The notes below the pieces were generated by a model. That model was not told the origin of the DNA, searched no databases, and saw only the letters and a list, made by a program, of their open reading frames with translations. A stretch of DNA of 24,469 nt from PFJX01 sp964646585 (lineage in GTDB: Bacteria; Pseudomonadota; Gammaproteobacteria; Burkholderiales; Thiobacillaceae), in the NCBI GenBank assembly GCA_964646585.1, contig CAZYEY010000121.1:1-24469 (forward strand), written 5' to 3'. Each line of letters begins with the position of its first letter. Positions within the stretch are counted from its first letter, which is position 1. This document shows positions 1 through 8,814 of the stretch, one piece after another. Both the position numbers and the translations under genes were made by a program.

Positions 1-2
1 CC

Positions 3-614
3 ACCGGGCCCCTCGTCCGGTTGAGGATCGCCGCCGAGGGGGGCGGGGGCGCCGCCAACCGCCGCTCCGAGGCGGTCCCCGGCCACGGCGCCGTGGCCAC
101 CGTCCAGGCCCAGAAAAATTCCCTGGGGGACGTGGCCTGGCGGCTCCAGGCCCAACCCGGCGAGGTGGCGGCCCGCACCCAGCAGATCCAGGACCAGGTC
201 AAGACCCTGGAAAAGGAACTGGCCCGCTACAAATCCAAGCTTGCCGGCAGCCAGAGCGACGATCTTCTGGCCCAGGCCGTGGAAATCAGTGGAATCAAGG
301 TGTTGGCCGCGACCATTGACGGGGCGGATGCTAAAGCTCTGCGGGAAATGGCCGATAAACTCCGCGACAAACTCAAGTCCTGCGCCTTGGTGCTGGGTAG
401 CGCCGCGGATGGCAAGGTGGCGTTGATCGCCGCAGTGACGCCGGACCTCACCCAGCGTGTCAAGGCGGGCGAACTGGTGAATTTCGTCGCCGGCCAGGTG
501 GGCGGCAAGGGCGGCGGCAAGCCCGACATGGCCCAGGCGGGCGGCACCGAACCCGAGAAGTTGCCTGCCTCCCTGCAATCAGTGGCAGACTGGGTGCGTG
601 GCAAACTTAACTGA
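3..614 (+). CDS. alaS: Alanyl-tRNA synthetase, C-terminal fragment (5' end outside the window)
   Basis: AlaRS charges tRNA-Ala in the cytoplasm. Only the last ~200 residues are present, and the reading frame is open from base 3. They cover the end of the editing domain (TG...I..EGG region), a coiled-coil stretch (QVKTLEKELARYKSKL) and the C-Ala/DHHA1 domain. The DHHA1 part is recognised by VKAGELVNFVAGQVGGKGGG followed by KPDMAQAGG, the oligomerisation and tRNA-elbow-binding signature near the AlaRS C-terminus. The TTG at 21 is not a real start, because homology continues upstream of it. The first ~22 codons fit the family poorly at positions that are normally near-invariant (TGDIGLFKI is expected, TGPLVRLRI is read), without any frame change. 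This looks like base-call error at a contig end rather than biology. The next gene starts 16 bp downstream. Confidence 0.95.
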   Translation, partial: TGPLVRLRIAAEGGGGAANRRSEAVPGHGAVATVQAQKNSLGDVAWRLQAQPGEVAARTQQIQDQVKTLEKELARYKSKLAGSQSDDLLAQAVEISGIKVLAATIDGADAKALREMADKLRDKLKSCALVLGSAADGKVALIAAVTPDLTQRVKAGELVNFVAGQVGGKGGGKPDMAQAGGTEPEKLPASLQSVADWVRGKLN

Positions 615-630
615 TTGAGGACGGAAACCT

Positions 631-2295
631 ATGTTTGGGTTCTTCAAACGCAAGAAGAGTAGCGAAGAGGATCCCCTCAGCGATCTGAAGACTGTCTCCC
701 GCTGGATGCAGGAACTCCCGGCAGGCGACATCTACACCGCCCAGGAACAGGTGGTGCAAAGTCTCATCCAGTTCAACCACGCCGGCCTGGCCATGTCCAA
801 GGAGCGTCTCCAGGTGCTCATGCACCTGGACGATCAGGCCAGGGACATGCAGTACTCCCTTTGCGTGCAGTACCTGCGCAATCCGCGCATGTCCAAGGTC
901 ATCGAGTCCCGGCTATGGACCGCCATTCACGCCTTCTACTGGGAAATCACCCGGGGCTACCACGCCTTCCTCATGGATTTCGTCGCCAATCCGGGCGGCA
1001 GCAAGATCCAGCCAGCCATCCCCCTGGTCACTGCCCGCGCCCTGCGGGGCTTTGCCGACATCTTCAAATGGCGTTATTTCCGCTACGAGAAGGTGGAGGA
1101 AAAGCTGTGGCAACGACTGCACAACCTCTATCGCATTTCCGAATTCGATGGCTTCCAGAACAACAAATTCAAGCTCTATCCCAGCGACAGCAGGGCTTCC
1201 TGCTGCATGGAGGAGTACCTGCAAGCCCTGTTGCTATCTCCCTTGGGCGCCGGAAGCCTGACCCCCAAGCAGATCGAGATGGTGGACCAGTGGCTGGATA
1301 ACTGGTCCGACCTCCCCCTCCTTGAAACCCGTTACGACCCGGAAAAGCACTTTTTCTACGTGGACGCCGCCAAAGGCCAGCCGCTCAAACGCATCCGCGA
1401 GGAAATCACCCCGGAGGCCAGCTTCCGCTTCATCAATACCGGGCGCCTGATCGAGCACCTGACCAAGGCGGAACGGGAATTGAAGGCCGGCGCCCTGCCC
1501 CCATCCCTGGGCCTGGGCGAGGAATTCCATCTGCCCGATGGCTACGATCTCCTCAACTACGTCGGCAACGAATGGTCCCCGGCCAACGAACGGGAACGCC
1601 GCGTTGCGCCCAGGCAGGCCACGGAGGGCCGCTGTGAGGTGATCCGGGATCTGCCCAACATCTGCAATCGCATCAGAAGCGAACTGGAACTGCTCAACGG
1701 CACCAGCCCCAACCAGCAGCTCTCTCCGGAAGAAATCCTGGACATCAAGCTCTACGGCTTCGTCACGGAGCGCACCAAATCGGCCATCTCCCAACGCCTT
1801 CAAAGCAACCGGGATTTCTCCGTGGAGCAATGGCCGTTGCATGACCGCAGCGAAACCGGCGTAGGCATCATGCTCAAGGGCGAGGACAGCGAATGGGTCA
1901 AGGTTGGCAAGCTTCTGGCGCTACGCATGGATCCCGCCCAGTCCTGGCTCATCGGCGTGGTTCGCCGCATCACCCGCCTGCAGGACGGCATTCGCAAGAT
2001 CGGCGTGCAAACCCTGGATGCTCACCCCACCCTGGTCCAGCTGGAGGTCTATGAGAGCACGTCAACCCTAAGTTACTCCGTGGATGACACGGGTTACGAG
2101 GCCCAACCTCCCAGCCAGGCCCTGATCTTTCCCAAGCTCAAGGAAGGCAATCTGATCATTCTGGAAAGAGCCCGCTATGCCCATGGCAAGCAATACAAGT
2201 TGCGTGATGGCAAGAACGTGCGCCTGATCCGCCTGGAAGCCGTCCGGGACAAGGGAGACGGCTGGCTGATGACCACCTTCAGTCAGATCGCCTGA
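631..2295 (+). CDS. Conserved protein with an interrupted PilZ-type c-di-GMP-binding domain
   Basis: 554 aa, with no signal peptide or membrane segment, so probably cytoplasmic. Residues 1-300 are mostly helical and match no family I can name. The C-terminal part carries both halves of a PilZ signature: RxxxR in ERRVAPR (R324 and R328) and DxSxxG in DRSETG (D405, S407, G410). After these comes a beta-rich stretch with WLIGVVRRI and IRKIGVQTL, typical of the PilZ barrel. In ordinary PilZ domains the two motifs lie roughly 25-35 residues apart; here 76 residues separate them, so a helical insertion probably sits in the loop. The likely role is a c-di-GMP receptor, which is an inference from the motifs. 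The ATG follows a GAGG ribosome-binding site. It lies just upstream of a sigma-54 regulator and an MshEN-type ATPase, which supports a link to filament control. The exact output is unknown. Confidence 0.75.
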   Translation: MFGFFKRKKSSEEDPLSDLKTVSRWMQELPAGDIYTAQEQVVQSLIQFNHAGLAMSKERLQVLMHLDDQARDMQYSLCVQYLRNPRMSKVIESRLWTAIHAFYWEITRGYHAFLMDFVANPGGSKIQPAIPLVTARALRGFADIFKWRYFRYEKVEEKLWQRLHNLYRISEFDGFQNNKFKLYPSDSRASCCMEEYLQALLLSPLGAGSLTPKQIEMVDQWLDNWSDLPLLETRYDPEKHFFYVDAAKGQPLKRIREEITPEASFRFINTGRLIEHLTKAERELKAGALPPSLGLGEEFHLPDGYDLLNYVGNEWSPANERERRVAPRQATEGRCEVIRDLPNICNRIRSELELLNGTSPNQQLSPEEILDIKLYGFVTERTKSAISQRLQSNRDFSVEQWPLHDRSETGVGIMLKGEDSEWVKVGKLLALRMDPAQSWLIGVVRRITRLQDGIRKIGVQTLDAHPTLVQLEVYESTSTLSYSVDDTGYEAQPPSQALIFPKLKEGNLIILERARYAHGKQYKLRDGKNVRLIRLEAVRDKGDGWLMTTFSQIA

Positions 2296-2388
2296 GCCGC
2301 CTCACGGCAGGGGCGCATCCGGCCGCGCCAGGGAACCCGGTGACATGGATGGTCGGTGTCCGTCCCGGGCGAAACATGGAGAACCTTA

Positions 2389-3819
2389 GTGAACGCAGAG
2401 ACCAAGCCAGCCCTCCTCATCGTTGATGACGATCCTTTGATCACCGATACGCTCCACTTCGTGCTTTCCCATGATTTCGAGGTTTTCGTGGCGGAGAGCC
2501 GGCAACAGGTCAAAAGCCTGCTCACCCAATTGAACGATCCGCCTCCCCTGGCCCTGGTGGATTTGGGCCTGCCCCCCGCCCAGCACAAGCCGGACGAAGG
2601 TTTCGCCCTCATCTCCGATCTGCTCAACCACTCCAAGAAAATCCGTATCCTGGTTCTCTCCGGCCAGAACGACGAGGCCAACGCCCGTCATGCCCGTGCC
2701 CTCGGGGCCATCGACTTCATCGCCAAGCCCGCCGAGCCCGAGCGCATCAAACAGGCCCTGCTTTCCGCCCTGCGCTTTGACCAGGAAGCGCCGTCCGAGC
2801 CCAAGGTGGAGGCGGCCCGGGAATCCGGCGGCATCGTCGGCACCAGCTTCGCCATCGACCGCCTGCGCAACCAGATCAAGCTCTACGCCGACGCGCCCTT
2901 CCCGGTGCTCATCGAGGGGGAATCCGGCAGCGGCAAGGAACTGGTGGCCAAGAGCCTGCACCAGTGGTCCAAGCGCAACGCCAAGCCCTATCTCGCCCTC
3001 AACTGTGCGGCCATCTCCCCCACCCTGGTGGAACCCACCCTGTTCGGCTACGCCAAGGGCGCCTTCACCGGCGCCAACCAGGCCCATTCGGGTTACTTCG
3101 AGGACGCCCGGGACGGCACCCTGTTCCTGGACGAGATCGGCGAGCTCCCCCTGGAACTCCAGGCCAAGCTCCTGCGGGTGCTGGAAAACGGCGAATTTCA
3201 GCGGGTTGGCGAAACTGGCAGCCGCTTTTCCAACGCCCGCATCGTCGCCGCCACCAACCGGGATCTGCGCAAGGAAGTCCGGGAAGGACGCTTCCGTGGC
3301 GACCTGTACCACCGCCTGTCGGTGTTCTCGGTGCACGTGCCACCGTTGCGGGAACAGGCCGAGGACAAACTGGCCCTGCTGGAATTTTTCCGCAACCACT
3401 TCGCCCGTGAGGTGGGAGCCGCGCCTTTCGTCTTCTCCCCCGACGCCCAGCGGCTCTGGGAGGAATACCACTTCCCCGGCAACGTGCGGGAATTGCGCAA
3501 CATCGTCATCCGCCTCACCACCAAGTATGCGGGTCGAACGGTCAACGCCCGGGAACTGGAAGGCGAGTTCGACCTGGATGTGGTCAACCCCGCCAGCATC
3601 CCCCTGCCCAACGACGCCAACGCCTTGCAGGATTACGCCAAGTCCCACCTGCGCAGCGTCCACAACTTCAACCTGGATCAGGTCATGAAGCAATGGGAAA
3701 AGAGTTATGTGGAGGCCGCCCTGTCCATGACCCATGGCAACCTGTCCCAGGCCTCCAAGATCCTGGGGGTGAACCGGACCACCCTCTACAGCCGTATGCA
3801 GACCTATCAGAGCGACTGA
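2389..3819 (+). CDS. Sigma-54-dependent response regulator (NtrC family)
   Basis: 476 aa from the GTG at 2389. An N-terminal receiver (about 1-125) has acidic residues D13-D15, a probable phosphoryl-acceptor D58 in LVDLGLPP, S91 and K113. The AAA+ domain follows: Walker A GESGSGKE (177-184), the sigma-54-contacting loop GAFTGA (224-229) and Walker B TLFLDEI (D248, E249). A Fis-type helix-turn-helix closes the protein (about 450-476). All key residues are intact, so it should activate RpoN promoters on phosphorylation. I prefer the GTG at 2389 to the GTG at 2356, because GGAG lies 7 bases upstream and the receiver begins at once. No sensor kinase is adjacent. It sits 44 bp before the ATPase gene, so pilus genes are plausible targets. 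The long loop after D58 recalls PrsR of PEP-CTERM systems, but the match is too weak to name it so. Confidence 0.93.
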   Translation: MNAETKPALLIVDDDPLITDTLHFVLSHDFEVFVAESRQQVKSLLTQLNDPPPLALVDLGLPPAQHKPDEGFALISDLLNHSKKIRILVLSGQNDEANARHARALGAIDFIAKPAEPERIKQALLSALRFDQEAPSEPKVEAARESGGIVGTSFAIDRLRNQIKLYADAPFPVLIEGESGSGKELVAKSLHQWSKRNAKPYLALNCAAISPTLVEPTLFGYAKGAFTGANQAHSGYFEDARDGTLFLDEIGELPLELQAKLLRVLENGEFQRVGETGSRFSNARIVAATNRDLRKEVREGRFRGDLYHRLSVFSVHVPPLREQAEDKLALLEFFRNHFAREVGAAPFVFSPDAQRLWEEYHFPGNVRELRNIVIRLTTKYAGRTVNARELEGEFDLDVVNPASIPLPNDANALQDYAKSHLRSVHNFNLDQVMKQWEKSYVEAALSMTHGNLSQASKILGVNRTTLYSRMQTYQSD

Positions 3820-3863
3820 GGGGCGGCCGGAAGCTCGCGCCGGCGGAGCCGCCCGCCCAACCC

Positions 3864-5552
3864 ATGGCCCATTTCACCGAACCCCCGAAACTAGGCGAGT
3901 GGCTCGCGGCCAAGGGCCTCATCAGCCACGACCAGCTGCGCATCGCCCTCATGGAGCAGGCCAGCAGCGGCCGGCCCCTGGGGCGCCAGCTCATCGAGCT
4001 GGGTTTCATCACCGATGCCACCCTGCGCGACATCCTGGCCCAGAACGCGGGGGAAGCCAGCATCGACCTGGCCCAGGTGGTGGCCGACCCGGAAGCCATT
4101 GCCCTGGCGCCGGAACACCTGGCCCGGCGCCACCACATCCTACCCCTGGCGCTGGACGACGATGGCCGCACTCTCTCCGTGGCCGTACCCGACCTCTTCA
4201 ACCTGGTGGCCCTGGACCAGTTGCGGGCCCACCTGGAGGGCCGCTATGAGATCCGCCCGGTACTGGCTGCCGAGGCCCAGATCCTGGAATACCTGGACAA
4301 GTTCTACGGCTTCGACCTGTCGGTGGACGGCATCCTCAAGGAAATCGAAACCGGCGAGGTGGACTGGAGCACCCTCCAGGTGGGCAGCGAATACACCCAG
4401 CCGGTGGTGCGCCTGGTCAACGCCCTGCTGGCCGAGGCGGTCAAGCGCGGCGCCTCGGACGTCCACTTCGAGCCCGAGGCTGCCTTCCTGCGCATCCGCT
4501 ACCGCATCGACGGCGTGCTGGAACCCATGCGCAGCCTGCACCGGAAATACTGGCCGGCGATCTCCGTTCGCCTGAAGGTCATCTCCGGCCTCAACATCGC
4601 CGAATCCCGCGCGCCCCAGGATGGCCGTCTGTCCCTCACCCTGTACGGCCGCACCATCGATTTCCGGGTTTCCAGCATGCCCACCCTCCATGGCGAGAAC
4701 ATCGTGTTGCGCGTGCTGGACCGGGAAAAATCCATCATCCCCCTGGACCGCATGGGGCTGCCGGAAGCCACCCTGGAACGGCTGCTTCAGGCCATCGCCC
4801 GGCCGGAAGGATTGGTCATCGTCACGGGTCCTACCGGCTCCGGCAAGACCACCACCCTGTATTCCCTCCTTGCCCACCTGAACCGGGAGGAGGTCAACAT
4901 CATGACCCTGGAGGACCCGGTGGAATATCCCCACCCCCTGATCCGCCAGACTTCCCTCACCGAGCTTTCCAAGGTGGATTTCGCAGGCGGTGTCCGGGCC
5001 ATCCTGCGCCAGGATCCGGACATCCTGCTGGTGGGCGAGATCCGCGACCGGGAAGCGGCGGAGATGGCTTTCCGGGCGGCCATGACCGGGCATCTGGTGT
5101 TCACTACCCTGCACACCCATTCCGCCCTGGGCGTTTTCCCCCGACTGGTGGATATGGGCATCCGCCCCGCCATCCTGGCGGGCAACGTGGTGGCGGTCAT
5201 CGCCCAACGCCTGGTACGGCGGCTGTGTCCCCACTGCAAGCGTCCCTACAGCCCCAGCGAGGAGGAATTGGCGCTGCTGGAGCATCGCGCGCCGGAGAGC
5301 ATTTACAAGGCACGGGGCTGCATCCACTGCGCCTACAAGGGCTATCGCGGCCGCCTGCCCCTGATGGAACTGCTGCTGGTGGACGGCGACATGGACGAGG
5401 CCATCCTGCGCGGCGCCACCCCCCGCGAGCTGGCCGACCTGGCCTCGGCCCGGGGCTGGAAGCGTCTGGCCGAAGACGGCCTGGAACGGGTCCGCAACGG
5501 CGACACCTCCATGGCCGAAATCCGCCGGGTGGTGGACATGGCGAGGCGCTGA
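3864..5552 (+). CDS. PilB/GspE/MshE-type filament assembly ATPase with N-terminal MshEN domain
   Basis: 562-aa hexameric ATPase expected to power extension of a type IV pilus-like filament at the inner membrane. Two 24-residue MshEN motifs (9-32, KLGEWL...MEQ; 38-61, PLGRQL...AQN) are separated by exactly 5 residues, the geometry described for c-di-GMP binding by MshE. The leading arginine of the consensus is Lys in the first motif and Pro in the second. The catalytic half has Walker A GPTGSGKTTT (322-331), an Asp box, Walker B LLVGEIRD (391-395), the His box TGHLVFTTLHTH, and a tetracysteine zinc site CPHC/CIHC (455-458, 486-489) typical of extension ATPases rather than PilT retraction ATPases. 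The ATG at 3864 is the first sensible start after the upstream stop; its ribosome-binding site is weak. Its stop overlaps the next start (TGATG). Confidence 0.94.
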   Translation: MAHFTEPPKLGEWLAAKGLISHDQLRIALMEQASSGRPLGRQLIELGFITDATLRDILAQNAGEASIDLAQVVADPEAIALAPEHLARRHHILPLALDDDGRTLSVAVPDLFNLVALDQLRAHLEGRYEIRPVLAAEAQILEYLDKFYGFDLSVDGILKEIETGEVDWSTLQVGSEYTQPVVRLVNALLAEAVKRGASDVHFEPEAAFLRIRYRIDGVLEPMRSLHRKYWPAISVRLKVISGLNIAESRAPQDGRLSLTLYGRTIDFRVSSMPTLHGENIVLRVLDREKSIIPLDRMGLPEATLERLLQAIARPEGLVIVTGPTGSGKTTTLYSLLAHLNREEVNIMTLEDPVEYPHPLIRQTSLTELSKVDFAGGVRAILRQDPDILLVGEIRDREAAEMAFRAAMTGHLVFTTLHTHSALGVFPRLVDMGIRPAILAGNVVAVIAQRLVRRLCPHCKRPYSPSEEELALLEHRAPESIYKARGCIHCAYKGYRGRLPLMELLLVDGDMDEAILRGATPRELADLASARGWKRLAEDGLERVRNGDTSMAEIRRVVDMARR

Positions 5553-6754
5553 TGCCCCGCTTCCGCTACCGGGCCGCCGACGCCCAGGGCAACCGCGTCC
5601 AGGGGGAGCTCTCCGCCCTCAACGACATCGACCTGGATCTGCGCCTCAGACGCATGGGCATCACCCTGATCCGGGCCCGCCAGGCCAGCCGGGAAGGTTT
5701 CTCCTTCCGCCGCCATGCTGGCCGGCGGGATCTCATCAGCTTCTGCTTCCACATGCAGCAGATCGCCCGCACCAACGCCCCCCTGCTGGACGGCTTGAAG
5801 GATCTCATCGGCAGCACCGAGAACTCCCGCTTCCGCGACCTGCTCACCCTGGTGGCGGACGACCTGGAAGGAGGCAAGCTGCTGTCCGAGGCCCTGGCTG
5901 CCCACCCCCGGGTGTTCGACAAGGTTTTCGTCGCCCTGGTCCGGGCGGCGGAGAAAAGCGATCAGATGGAGACTGTGTTCGCCCGCCTGGAAGCCCGCCT
6001 CAAGCAGCAGGACGAGATCCATGCCGAGTTCACCCGGCTCCTCATCTACCCCAGCCTGGCGGCCACGGCAGTGCTGGCGGCGGCGGCGGTGCTGCTGTTC
6101 TACCTCACCCCCAAGCTCGCCATGCTGGTTTCCAGCCTGAACCTGCCCATGCCGGCCACCACCCGGGCCTTGATCGCCGTCTCCGACGCGGCCCGCGCCC
6201 ATCTGCCCTGGGTACTGCCCGGCCTGGCGGTGGCGCTGGCGGCGACCATCGTCGGTTTCCGCCATTCGCCCCGTCTGGCCGAGCGCCTGGACGGACTGCT
6301 GCTGCGTCTGCCGATCCTCGGTCCGGCCCTGAGAAAACGCATCCTGGCCCGGGTAACGGGATTGCTGGCCCTGCTGTTGCAGTCCGGCGTCGGCCTGCTG
6401 GAAGCCTTGCAGGCCTGCGGCGAAAGCGCCAACAACCGGGTCATCCGCGCCAAGCTCGTGGCCGCCACCCACCTCATCGCCAGCGGCGGTGGCGTGGGTG
6501 ACAGCCTGGGCCGCCAGTCCCTGCTGCCCCCCCTGGTGCTGCGCATGGTCTATACCGGCGAGGCCAACGGCGCCCTGGCTGAAGCCCTGGAAAACGTGGC
6601 CTGGTTCTTCGAGCGGGATTCCCGGGAAACCCTCACCCGCGTCCTCAAACTGCTGGAGCCCGGCCTCGCCGCCCTGCTCGGCCTGCTCCTGGCCTTGCTG
6701 CTGCTGTCGGTGTTCCTCCCCGTCTACCAGATCATCGGGGAGTTGCCCCTATGA
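5552..6754 (+). CDS. GspF/PilC/MshG-type inner-membrane platform protein
   Basis: 400 aa, the usual length for GspF. It forms the cytoplasmic-membrane platform on which the ATPase acts to insert pilin subunits. The short N-terminus FRYRAADAQGN is typical. Two GspF repeats are visible: cytoplasmic helical bundles around 60-165 and 260-360, each followed by membrane segments. Hydrophobic helices lie near 166-189, 212-231 and 367-392. The start overlaps the ATPase stop by one base and the stop overlaps the next ATG by four, implying translational coupling. It is a full-length, undamaged family member. It cannot be assigned to T2SS, MSHA or T4P by sequence alone; the MshEN partner favours an MSHA-like or T4P-like machine. 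Confidence 0.92.
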   Translation: MPRFRYRAADAQGNRVQGELSALNDIDLDLRLRRMGITLIRARQASREGFSFRRHAGRRDLISFCFHMQQIARTNAPLLDGLKDLIGSTENSRFRDLLTLVADDLEGGKLLSEALAAHPRVFDKVFVALVRAAEKSDQMETVFARLEARLKQQDEIHAEFTRLLIYPSLAATAVLAAAAVLLFYLTPKLAMLVSSLNLPMPATTRALIAVSDAARAHLPWVLPGLAVALAATIVGFRHSPRLAERLDGLLLRLPILGPALRKRILARVTGLLALLLQSGVGLLEALQACGESANNRVIRAKLVAATHLIASGGGVGDSLGRQSLLPPLVLRMVYTGEANGALAEALENVAWFFERDSRETLTRVLKLLEPGLAALLGLLLALLLLSVFLPVYQIIGELPL

Positions 6755-8235
6755 GGCTCCGCTTCCTGGGGCCCAACCCCCGCCTGCTGCTTTACCTGTC
6801 CGCGGCGGGGGCCTGTTGCGCCCTGTACCGGCGCGGCAAGCTGGGGGAGGTGCGCAACCTGCCCCCCGGCGAGGAAGGTTGGGAACTCTTCGGCGGACTG
6901 CTGCTGGATCACCCCGGCCTGCCCGTGGCCATCGCCGTGGACACGGTGGATGAACTCTACCGCCAGGATATCCTGCCCCACGCCCTGGGCCGCGACCGCC
7001 GGGAGATGACCGAGCGCCGGCTGCGTCAGCTGATCCATCACTCCCCCTACCGGGCGGCCCTGCGCCAGGCGGGCCCCAAGGAAGCGCCCCGGCGAGACCG
7101 CTACCTGATGATGGGCCTGTCCAACCCGGAGATCATCCGCCCCTGGCTGGACATCGCCCATGTTCGGGGCTCCCATCTCGCCGGTATCTGGCTGTTGCCG
7201 GCCCTGACCATTCCCCTGGCCCGGCATTTCCGCCTGAACCACTCGCGTTTGCTGCTGGTCTCCGAGCAGACCGGCGGGCTGCGCCTGACCTACCTGGAAA
7301 ACGGCGAACCACGCTTCTCCCGGCTGGCCCCCGTGGACAGCCATCAGTACGAGAACCCCATCGAGAGCTACGCCGAGGAAATCGAGCGCACCCGCCAGGC
7401 CCTGGTGGGCCAGCGCCTGCTTTCCCGGACCGAACCCCTGCGCACGGTGTTGCTGGACCCCCTCAACACCCTCTCGGAATTGCACGCCTTCCTGCCCGAG
7501 TCCGCAGGCTTCCGCTGCGAAAGCATCCTGCGCCCGCAATTGCTGGACACCTTGAGCCTCCCCCCCTCCCTGCTCGCCGAATCCGCCGACGCCCTCTACC
7601 TGCGTCTGCTGCTGGATGCCCCGGCCAGCGCCAACCTCATGACCCGGGAGCAACGGGAGAAAACGCGCATCCACTGGTGGAGTCGGGGCCTGCGTTTCGT
7701 CGCCGGCGCCTGGCTGGGCCTGTCCCTGCTGGCCTGCGCCATCCTGCTGGTGGATGCCCGGCGCCTGGACGCCCAGTCAGAGAAACTGCGCGACGCCACG
7801 CAAGCCCATCTCCAGCGGGAGTCCAGACTGCTCGCCGCCGGCGGCGGCGTGGAAAACATCCGCCAGCGTCTGGATGTCCTGGACGCCTGGCACGCGGTGG
7901 CCGCTGGCGAGGCCGACCCCATCCCCGGTTTCCAGGCCGCCTTCCACGTGGCCCGGGATCTGGGACGGATCCAGTGGCGGCGCCTGGACTGGGCGGCGGC
8001 ACCCCGCCCCAACCTGATCCTGGAAGGAGAGATCGTCCCCTTCGATGGCCACTACGAAGCGGCCCAACAATGGGTCGGCCAGGCACGGGAACGACTCCAG
8101 CGCCTGTTGCCGGGCATGGCGGTGCAGGTCAGCCACTGGCCCCTGGACGCCACCACCGAGCAAGGGCTGGAGGGCGAGTTCGGCCATAGCCGTCTGAGCG
8201 CGCGCTTCCGCCTGGAAGCAGGGGGTTCGCCATGA
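6751..8235 (+). CDS. GspL/PilM-PilN-like bitopic assembly protein
   Basis: 494 aa starting in an ATGA overlap with the gspF-like gene. Residues 1-310 are a soluble, probably cytoplasmic domain (actin-like ATPase fold expected by position and by motifs such as SRLLLVSEQTGGLRLTYL). A single hydrophobic helix follows (about 315-334, LGLSLLACAILLV), then a periplasmic coiled coil and an alpha/beta domain with PNLILEGEI. That layout equals PilM fused to PilN, or GspL of type II secretion, and would couple the ATPase to the periplasm. Primary-sequence similarity to any named family is weak, so the call rests on architecture plus neighbours (GspF-like before, GspM/PilO-like after). MshI-type proteins are an alternative relative. 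Confidence 0.7.
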   Translation: MRLRFLGPNPRLLLYLSAAGACCALYRRGKLGEVRNLPPGEEGWELFGGLLLDHPGLPVAIAVDTVDELYRQDILPHALGRDRREMTERRLRQLIHHSPYRAALRQAGPKEAPRRDRYLMMGLSNPEIIRPWLDIAHVRGSHLAGIWLLPALTIPLARHFRLNHSRLLLVSEQTGGLRLTYLENGEPRFSRLAPVDSHQYENPIESYAEEIERTRQALVGQRLLSRTEPLRTVLLDPLNTLSELHAFLPESAGFRCESILRPQLLDTLSLPPSLLAESADALYLRLLLDAPASANLMTREQREKTRIHWWSRGLRFVAGAWLGLSLLACAILLVDARRLDAQSEKLRDATQAHLQRESRLLAAGGGVENIRQRLDVLDAWHAVAAGEADPIPGFQAAFHVARDLGRIQWRRLDWAAAPRPNLILEGEIVPFDGHYEAAQQWVGQARERLQRLLPGMAVQVSHWPLDATTEQGLEGEFGHSRLSARFRLEAGGSP

Positions 8236-8798
8236 ACCTGCCCCCCCTGGCCAGGCACCTGCGCTTGCCCGCCCTGCAATTGGCCAGCGCCCTCATCCTG
8301 GGGGTGGGCCTGTTGGCCTGGACCTTGTCCATCCACGAGCACAGCACAGAGGAACTGGCCCAAGCCAGTTCCGGAGAAGCGGAAGCCGCCCGCGCCGCCG
8401 CCAAGGCGCCGGGCAATCTGCGCAAGATCCAGCGGGAAAGAGCGCTCTATGACCAAATCCAGGGGCTCGGCTTCCAAGGCACGGAGCAGCGCGCCCGCTG
8501 GGTGACAGCCCTGGGCCAGACCCGGTCCCGCCTGGGACTGGACAGTGTTGCCTGGCGCTTGGAGCCTTCCAGCCCCAGCGCCCTGGCTCCGGGCCTGCGG
8601 GTCTCGGCCATGGAAGTCTCCGTCAGCCGCGTCGACCTGGATGGCCTCGCCGCCTTCCTGGACGGGCTGCGCGCCAACGGTGCCGGCCGCTTCACCGTGG
8701 AACGTTGCACCCTGGTGCTGGCCCCGGACGGCCAGGGCGGCCGGGCGGACTGCAGACTGCTCTGGTGGACCTGGGATGCCGGGCATGGCTCCCACTGA
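8232..8798 (+). CDS. GspM/PilO-like bitopic protein
   Basis: 188 aa starting in an ATGA overlap with the GspL-like gene. A short cytoplasmic N-terminus (LARHLRLPALQ) is followed by one membrane helix (about 15-34), a polar coiled-coil stretch rich in Ala, Glu and Lys (about 38-75), and a small alpha/beta periplasmic domain ending in RLLWWTW. This is the shape of PilO, GspM or MshJ, which pair with PilN, GspL or MshI and help hold the platform together. No diagnostic motif exists in this family, so the assignment depends on topology, size and order. The next gene starts 16 bp after its stop. Confidence 0.65.
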   Translation: MNLPPLARHLRLPALQLASALILGVGLLAWTLSIHEHSTEELAQASSGEAEAARAAAKAPGNLRKIQRERALYDQIQGLGFQGTEQRARWVTALGQTRSRLGLDSVAWRLEPSSPSALAPGLRVSAMEVSVSRVDLDGLAAFLDGLRANGAGRFTVERCTLVLAPDGQGGRADCRLLWWTWDAGHGSH

Positions 8799-8814
8799 CC
8801 CCTGGAGGCGTGCC

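Noticed and set aside
2386..3735. 449-aa open frame on the - strand opposite the sigma-54 regulator
   Set aside because: Antisense shadow of a clearly conserved NtrC-type gene.
2389..3819. Naming the sigma-54 regulator PrsR
   Set aside because: Only the loop after the phosphorylated aspartate is reminiscent; no PrsK kinase or exosortase genes are adjacent, and the context is filament assembly.
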